A stretch of 41,693 bases of DNA from CAZAPG01 sp964486935 (GTDB taxonomy: Bacteria; Chloroflexota; Anaerolineae; 4572-78; J111): the NCBI GenBank assembly GCA_964486935.1, contig CAZAPG010000059.1:1-41693 (forward strand), given 5' to 3'. Below the pieces are notes generated by a model that did not search any database, was not told the origin of the DNA, and saw only the letters and a program-made list of their open reading frames with translations. Shown here in pieces: positions 37,050-41,693 of this stretch. Position 1 is the stretch's first letter, and the number at the start of each line of letters is the position of its first letter. The translations under genes and the position numbers were made by a program.

Positions 37050-38339
37050 TTATCTATAATTCCAGGGCGGAATCATAAGGCGCTGGCCGGGAGTCAGGCT
37101 GTCGCCGGGATTTAGCCCGTTTACCTGGGCCAGATAGGTGGCTGTCAAGCCACACTGGAAAGCAACATTGTTGAGGGTGTCGTCAGGTTGAACTTCGTAC
37201 AGGTTAGGCCCCTGGGTAATTTGGCCGGTTGGAATAAACAACCCCTGCCCGGCAATCACAAAGTAATGCATGGGCACGTTGTTGACATAGGCCAGGTCTT
37301 GCCAGGCAACGCCAAAGCGCCAGGCAATGCCTACCAGCGTGTCGCCATACTGCACGCGGTAGCAAAAGCCCAATGTGCCCTGGGGCGGGGGAGCCGGTGT
37401 TGCGGTTGGCGTGCCCGGCCCGGGGGTTGCGGTTGGCGTGCCGGGCGTAACGCTGGCCGGAGGCGTCGGCCCAACAATGGTTACGTCTGCCGTATCCTGG
37501 GCGGTAGCGCCACAATTATCGGTAACGGTGAGCGTGGCGGTATAGCTGCCAACGCTGGTGTACCCGTGCGTTACAGACGCGCCGCTGCCGGGGGCGCTGT
37601 TATCGCCAAAATCCCATTCATAACTTGCAATGGTTCCGTCCGGGTCGCTGGAGCCGCTGCCATCAAAGGTTACAAAAGCCTGGCCTTTGCCGCGCATAGC
37701 ATTGTAGGGGCCGCCCGCATTGGCAACGGGAGGCTGGTTATTGCTGCAATCGGGGGCGATGGTAATTACAACCGTTGGCCCGGTGGTGGCGGTTGGCCCC
37801 GGTACGGGTACGGTGGTGGCCGTAGGCTGTGGGGTGGGCAGGTCTTCGTCGTGCTCACCCACCGCTTCATCGGTGGGTTGTTCAGCGGTTTCTTCGGTAG
37901 GTTGCGGCTCTGTGGTGGGTTGAACGATGACCGTAGGTTGCTCGCCCGGCTCTGCGGTGGCTTCGGCGGGCATTTGCGACTCATCGGTTGGGGCCATGGC
38001 TTCATCGGTTACAACAATCACCGTTGCCTCTTCGGTGGCCGGCAGAGTTGTTTCATCGGTGGGCGCGGGGGTGGGTGTATCTTGCGCCGGAGTAGGCGCA
38101 GGCCCAGGCCCGCCAATGCCCGGAATTCTATCTAAAATTCCGCCGCCAAGATAGTTGGAAACCCCAAAACAAAGCAGGCATAATAAAACCAGAACAAATA
38201 AAACCAATATAATAAGACGAAGAGGGTTGCGCTTGCTTCCGCCTTCCTCTTCATCCTCTGCTACTTCGTCATCGCCCACTTCTTCGTCTTCAAGGTCGTC
38301 GTTAAATTCAAGGTTTTCTCTATTGAAGTCGACAGACAT
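37050..38339 (-). CDS. Stalked membrane protein with PKD domain and two LysM domains
   Basis: A 429-residue bitopic protein. The first 34 residues are strongly acidic (FNDDLEDEEVGDDEVAEDEE) and cytoplasmic; a membrane helix follows at about 40-61. A Thr/Pro/Glu-rich stalk covers about 75-195. A PKD domain (about 203-290) shows ANAGGPY, DPDGTIASYEWDFGD and GSYTATLTVTDN. After another Pro-rich linker come two LysM domains (about 325-375 and 379-427: YRVQYGDTLVGIAWRFGV and YEVQPDDTLNNVAFQCGL). It probably links the membrane to peptidoglycan. ATG 38339 is chosen because AAAGGAG stands 7 nt upstream and the promoter gives a 29-nt leader; a longer reading lacks this. The acidic head may meet a cytosolic partner. 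Confidence 0.9.
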   Translation of the reverse strand: MSVDFNRENLEFNDDLEDEEVGDDEVAEDEEEGGSKRNPLRLIILVLFVLVLLCLLCFGVSNYLGGGILDRIPGIGGPGPAPTPAQDTPTPAPTDETTLPATEEATVIVVTDEAMAPTDESQMPAEATAEPGEQPTVIVQPTTEPQPTEETAEQPTDEAVGEHDEDLPTPQPTATTVPVPGPTATTGPTVVITIAPDCSNNQPPVANAGGPYNAMRGKGQAFVTFDGSGSSDPDGTIASYEWDFGDNSAPGSGASVTHGYTSVGSYTATLTVTDNCGATAQDTADVTIVGPTPPASVTPGTPTATPGPGTPTATPAPPPQGTLGFCYRVQYGDTLVGIAWRFGVAWQDLAYVNNVPMHYFVIAGQGLFIPTGQITQGPNLYEVQPDDTLNNVAFQCGLTATYLAQVNGLNPGDSLTPGQRLMIPPWNYR

Positions 38340-38374
38340 ACTTCTGCTCCTTTGACATAAGCCGCTCACCATGC

Positions 38375-38404
38375 AGTATACCATAGCATTTGAAATTATG
38401 TCAA
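38375..38404 (-). promoter_or_regulatory. Sigma-70-type promoter of the PKD/LysM gene
   Basis: On the minus strand TTGACA (38404-38399), an 18-bp spacer and TATACT (38380-38375) form a strong promoter, with predicted start near 38368. Confidence 0.8.
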
Positions 38405-38492
38405 CCAACCTTGATTTTTTCAATTGCCCCCTTTACCGGAGCGTGGTAATATTTACTTTTAGCATCGACCCGTTAGCTCACGGAGGTGGCGC

Positions 38493-41042
38493 GTGATTCC
38501 CATTCAACTGAAGCTTCGCAATTTTATGGCCTACCAGGAGGCCGCGCTCGATTTTCAGGGCATCCATCTAGCGGCGCTCACCGGCCACAACGGCGCGGGC
38601 AAAAGCAGCCTGTTAGATGCCATTACCTGGGCGCTGTGGGGCCGGGCCAGAACCAACCGCGATGATGAGTTGATTCGGCTGGGGCAGGCGGAAATGGAGG
38701 TTGAGTACACCTTTAACCTGAATAACGATATCTACCGCGTTATCCGCAAGCGAGACTCAAGCAAACGGGGCCGCAGCGATTTGAGCTTTCAGGTGGAAGA
38801 TGCCGGCGGCTGGCGCACCCTCACCGAAACCAGCTTGCGGGTTACGCAAAGCAAAATCAATCAATTGCTGCGGCTAGATTACGACACCTTCATCAACTCG
38901 GCTTTTTTGCTGCAAGGCCGGGCCGACGAGTTCACCACCAAACCGCCGGCCCAGCGCAAAAAAATTTTAAGCGACATCCTGGGCCTGGAACTGTACGACC
39001 TTTACGCCGAACGGGCCAAAAAGCGCGCCCAGGAAAAAGAGCGAGAAGCCACCGCGGTTGAGGCCGAAATTCAGCACATCGAGCAAGAACTGGCCCGCGA
39101 GCCGGAATACCGGGCCGAATTGGCCGCCGCCGAAAAGGAAACCGCCCAATTAAGCAAAGAACTGCAAAGCGCCGAAAAAGAGATGCTGGAACTGCGCGAC
39201 CAGCATCGCGCCATCGACCACAAGCAGCGCCAGCTAGAAGATTTGCGCGACCGGCTGACCGGCACCGAGGCGGACGTATCCGATATGGCCCAGGCCATCG
39301 CCGCCGCCGCCGCAAACATCGAGGCCTGTCAAAACATTCTGGCCCGCCGCAGCGATATTGAGGCCGGGCTGTCCCAACTCAGGCAGGCCAGAGAAAGCGT
39401 TAAAGATTGGGAGCGGCGGCTGCACGAGTCGGCCAAACTTTCGGAACGCAAGTATGAGCTGGATACCGCTTTTAAGGCGGCCAAAGCCAAAATAGAGGCC
39501 GACCTGAGCGGTGTGGAGGCTACAATTAATCTGCTCAACCCCAAAGCTATGGCCGCTGACTCCTTCCGCCAGCAACTATCCGCAGCCCAGGCCGAGTTGA
39601 AAATCCTGCAAGATTTGGAGGCCGAGCAGAAAGAGAGTCAGAAACGGCTAACCGAACTGGCTCAAGAAGCCGCCCGGCTGGAAGAGCAAAACAGGCAGCT
39701 TCGCGTTGAGATGGATGACATTAAAACCAGGCTAACCCAGCTTGAAGCCGCCGGCTCAACCTGCCCCGTTTGCAAGCGCCCGCTCGAAGAGGCGCACCGG
39801 GCCGAGTTAGCCGGCCAGTTTCAGCATGAGGGCGCCAGCAAAGGCGATACCTTTCGGGCCAACCGCACCCGGCTGGGTGAAATTGGCGACGCGCAAAAAA
39901 ATCTGCAACAGGCCGTTGCCCAGGCCGAAAAAAAATTGCGCGATTTACCCCGAACCCAGAGCAAAGTGGCCCAACTGGAGCAATCGCTGGCCCAGGCGCA
40001 GGAGTCGGCCGGCGAGTTGGAGCAAGCCAGGGCCAGGCAAAACGAGCTGCAACAGCAGCTAGATTCGCAAAGTTTTGCCGTTGAGGTGGTGGCCAACCTG
40101 AAAGAAGTAGAGGCCGAGCTGGCCGCGCTGGGCTACGACAAATCGGCTCACGAGCAGGCCCGCGCCCAGGTGGAGCAATTGGGCCATTTTGAAGATGAAG
40201 GCCGCGACCTGGCCAATGCCGAAAAGCGCATTAAAGAGGAAGAGAAGCGGCTGGAGAGCGATAAAAAACGCCACAACCGCCTGCTGGAGCAAATTGCCGC
40301 CGACCGGGAAAAAGTAGCCACCCTGGAAAAAGAAACTGCCGGCTTTGCCGAGCTGGCCGCCAAATTAAACCAGGCCAGCGCCAATTTCGACACCCTTCAG
40401 CGCGAGCATCGCTTTGCCCAGGATAAGGTGGCAACGGCCAACCAAAAACTGGCTCACGTAGCCTACCTGGCCAAAGAGCGCGGCAAAAAAGAAGAAAAGC
40501 TCAGGCAAATAAAAGAAACGTTGGGCATATACCGCGAGTTGCAGGTCGCCTTTGGCAAAAAAGGGGTGCAGGCCCTGCTGATAGAAAGCGCCATCCCCGA
40601 AATTGAGGACGAGGCCAACCGGCTACTCAGCCGCATGACCGATGGCCGGATGCACATCCGTTTTGAAACCCAGCGCGAGGCCAAAAGCAGCGACAGCACC
40701 ATCGAGACGCTCGATATTCGTATTGCCGACGAGTTGGGCACGCGGGATTACGAGCTGTACTCCGGCGGCGAGGCATTTCGCATCAACTTTGCCATCAGGG
40801 TGGCTATTAGCAAAGTGCTGGCCCGGCGGGCCGGGGCGCGGCTGCAAACTCTGGTGCTGGATGAAGGTTTTGGCACACAGGACGCCCAGGGCCGCGAGCG
40901 CATTGTTGAGGCCATTAATGCCATTCAGGAAGATTTTGAAAAAATTATCGTCATCACCCACATCGACGAGTTGAAAGACGCCTTTCCGGTGCAAATTGAT
41001 GTCTGGAAAACCGGCGATGGCAGCCGCGTGGCGATTCGCTAA
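38493..41042 (+). CDS. sbcC: SbcC/Rad50-type SMC-like ATPase
   Basis: An 849-residue SMC-like ATPase, the partner of the SbcD/Mre11 nuclease in processing DNA ends and hairpins. Walker A is GHNGAGKSS near residue 32. Two long coiled-coil arms flank a zinc hook CPVC (Cys424, Cys427). The ABC signature is YSGGEAFRINFAIRVAIS (Ser757), and Walker B is LVLDEGFG (Asp790, Glu791), followed by a D-loop and the switch His in VITHID. It is shorter than the roughly 1050-residue Escherichia coli protein because the arms are shorter. The GTG start has GGAGG 6-7 nt upstream; no upstream ATG fits. The usual adjacent sbcD is absent: the upstream gene is divergent, and downstream lies a transporter gene. Confidence 0.92.
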   Translation: MIPIQLKLRNFMAYQEAALDFQGIHLAALTGHNGAGKSSLLDAITWALWGRARTNRDDELIRLGQAEMEVEYTFNLNNDIYRVIRKRDSSKRGRSDLSFQVEDAGGWRTLTETSLRVTQSKINQLLRLDYDTFINSAFLLQGRADEFTTKPPAQRKKILSDILGLELYDLYAERAKKRAQEKEREATAVEAEIQHIEQELAREPEYRAELAAAEKETAQLSKELQSAEKEMLELRDQHRAIDHKQRQLEDLRDRLTGTEADVSDMAQAIAAAAANIEACQNILARRSDIEAGLSQLRQARESVKDWERRLHESAKLSERKYELDTAFKAAKAKIEADLSGVEATINLLNPKAMAADSFRQQLSAAQAELKILQDLEAEQKESQKRLTELAQEAARLEEQNRQLRVEMDDIKTRLTQLEAAGSTCPVCKRPLEEAHRAELAGQFQHEGASKGDTFRANRTRLGEIGDAQKNLQQAVAQAEKKLRDLPRTQSKVAQLEQSLAQAQESAGELEQARARQNELQQQLDSQSFAVEVVANLKEVEAELAALGYDKSAHEQARAQVEQLGHFEDEGRDLANAEKRIKEEEKRLESDKKRHNRLLEQIAADREKVATLEKETAGFAELAAKLNQASANFDTLQREHRFAQDKVATANQKLAHVAYLAKERGKKEEKLRQIKETLGIYRELQVAFGKKGVQALLIESAIPEIEDEANRLLSRMTDGRMHIRFETQREAKSSDSTIETLDIRIADELGTRDYELYSGGEAFRINFAIRVAISKVLARRAGARLQTLVLDEGFGTQDAQGRERIVEAINAIQEDFEKIIVITHIDELKDAFPVQIDVWKTGDGSRVAIR

Positions 41043-41398
41043 ACAATTTTGCCGGCGGTGTAAAATAGCAAGGATGATGTTTGCAAAAAACAGCCTTGAG
41101 GAATATAGTACATTATTATTCTCCAACCCTACGGGGGATGCAACCCTCAAGTTTCTCAGAAAGTTTTCGGCAGGCACTTTCCCCTTCTGATATCCGCAAC
41201 AGTTTGTTCTACCCCACTGCTGACACTTTCTCAAGAAGATTATTAACCGGTAAGGAGGTGGTGCAGTTTAGATAAAATAATCAATTCATAACAGAAGTCG
41301 CTTTTAGTTCATCCGTTTGCAGCAAAGATAAACGGATGTCTGTAGAAGTTTTTGACAAATTGTTTGAAGAGAGAATTTCTTAGGAGGAGATTCACAAA
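41043..41398 (+). other. Intergenic region before the LivK-type gene
   Basis: These 356 nt contain no convincing gene. Visible elements are a hairpin CATCCGTTT/AAACGGATG (41310-41318 with 41330-41338), a TTAACCGGTAA stretch near 41243 similar to the palindrome at 27182, and AGGAGGAG just before the next start. A TTGACA at 41352 has no matching -10 box. Confidence 0.5.
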
Positions 41399-41693
41399 AT
41401 GAAACGTTTGTTTTGGTTATTTGTATTGTTGCTTACCCTGACCGCATTGGTAGCGGCCTGTGGCGGCGGCGGCGCGGCTCCAGAACCGGCTGCTGCTCCC
41501 GAAGAGGAAGAACCGGCGGCTGAACAGCCGGCCGAAGCCGCCGAAGAAGCGGCGGCTGAAGAAGAAGCCGAGCCGGCTCCTGAAGAGGCCGCCGTGGTTG
41601 AAGGCTGTAGCGACGCGCTGGGGTGCGTGACCATCGCTCCCGGCGACCCGTTGAAAATCGCCTCGGCGCTGGTGATAGCCGGCCCCAATGAAA
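41399..41693 (+). CDS. Branched-chain amino acid type (LivK-like) binding lipoprotein, 3' end off the window
   Basis: The first 98 residues of an exported binding protein. The signal sequence ends in the lipobox LVAAC, so the mature chain begins with lipidated Cys21. An Ala/Glu/Pro-rich spacer (residues about 27-66) follows, then a region GCSDALGCVTIAPGDPLKIASALVIAGPNE that resembles the start of type I periplasmic-binding folds of the LivK class (opening strand before the first helix). AGGAGGAG is 7-8 nt upstream of the ATG. Ligand class (amino acid, amide or other) cannot be judged from this fragment, and the permease genes would lie outside the window. Unlike the LysM-fused binding protein at 27433, this one is anchored by lipid. 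Confidence 0.8.
   Translation, partial: MKRLFWLFVLLLTLTALVAACGGGGAAPEPAAAPEEEEPAAEQPAEAAEEAAAEEEAEPAPEEAAVVEGCSDALGCVTIAPGDPLKIASALVIAGPNE

Noticed and set aside
41352..41380. Promoter before the LivK-type gene
   Set aside because: TTGACA is present but no -10 box lies 16-18 bp downstream, and the ribosome site would overlap it.
1..41693. CRISPR array, tRNA or rRNA genes
   Set aside because: No regularly spaced direct repeats, cloverleaf-like segments or rRNA-like sequence were found by eye on either strand.

Overview
The window looks like a scaffold from a Chloroflexota bacterium, probably a metagenome-assembled genome. The signs are Thr/Pro-rich stalks (PTPTPTP), multi-GAF histidine kinases, LysM and NBR1-type Ig domains, a GxxExxY gene, sugar ABC transport without a local ATPase, and one 10-N assembly gap. 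The phylum is inferred from gene style only; there is no rRNA, tRNA, CRISPR array or complete transposon in the window.

Layout. (1) 1-4002, minus: a hybrid sensor kinase cut by the left edge. (2) 4168-13214, minus: an eight-gene operon running from a strong promoter with paired operators to an intrinsic terminator. Its order is SorC-type regulator, RmlD-like reductase, glycyl-radical-enzyme activase, glycyl radical enzyme of the eliminase type, Zn-dependent dehydrogenase, divergent ribulose-phosphate-epimerase-like TIM barrel, Dabb protein and Gfo/Idh/MocA oxidoreductase. It looks like an anaerobic sugar or polyol catabolic pathway whose substrate I cannot assign. (3) 13251-19231, plus: two long paralogues joining a GH-A-like barrel, an Ig-like domain, a peptidoglycan-recognition domain that has lost two zinc ligands, and an unassigned C-terminal domain. 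They are separated by an AT-rich stretch with a small membrane protein and a GxxExxY gene inside a 39-bp inverted-repeat cassette. (4) 19510-24981: a 1297-residue helical-repeat protein, a DUF2809 membrane protein and a PEGA-type lipoprotein. (5) 25184-27142: two convergent ROK kinases, the second interrupted by an assembly gap that the flanking sequence lets one close. (6) 27182-35662, plus: a sugar ABC transport and catabolism operon (LysM-fused binding protein, two permeases, Gfo/Idh/MocA oxidoreductase, protein with two deoxyribosyltransferase-like halves, PfkB kinase, DUF1624 acetyltransferase). A LacI-type palindrome lies between it and the divergent ROK gene. (7) 35843-38339, minus: two surface proteins with Thr/Pro/Glu-rich stalks, one ending in an LPVTG sortase signal and one carrying PKD plus two LysM domains. 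(8) 38493-41693, plus: SbcC/Rad50-type ATPase, then the start of a LivK-type lipoprotein.

How they fit. Two sugar systems dominate: the fermentative glycyl-radical operon under a SorC regulator, and the ABC operon with its own kinases and dehydrogenase under a probable LacI-type regulator. The rest is largely cell envelope: peptidoglycan-binding, stalked and lipidated proteins. The strongest candidates for something new are the glycyl-radical operon, the paired signal-less GH/Ig/PGRP proteins, and the inverted-repeat GxxExxY cassette.
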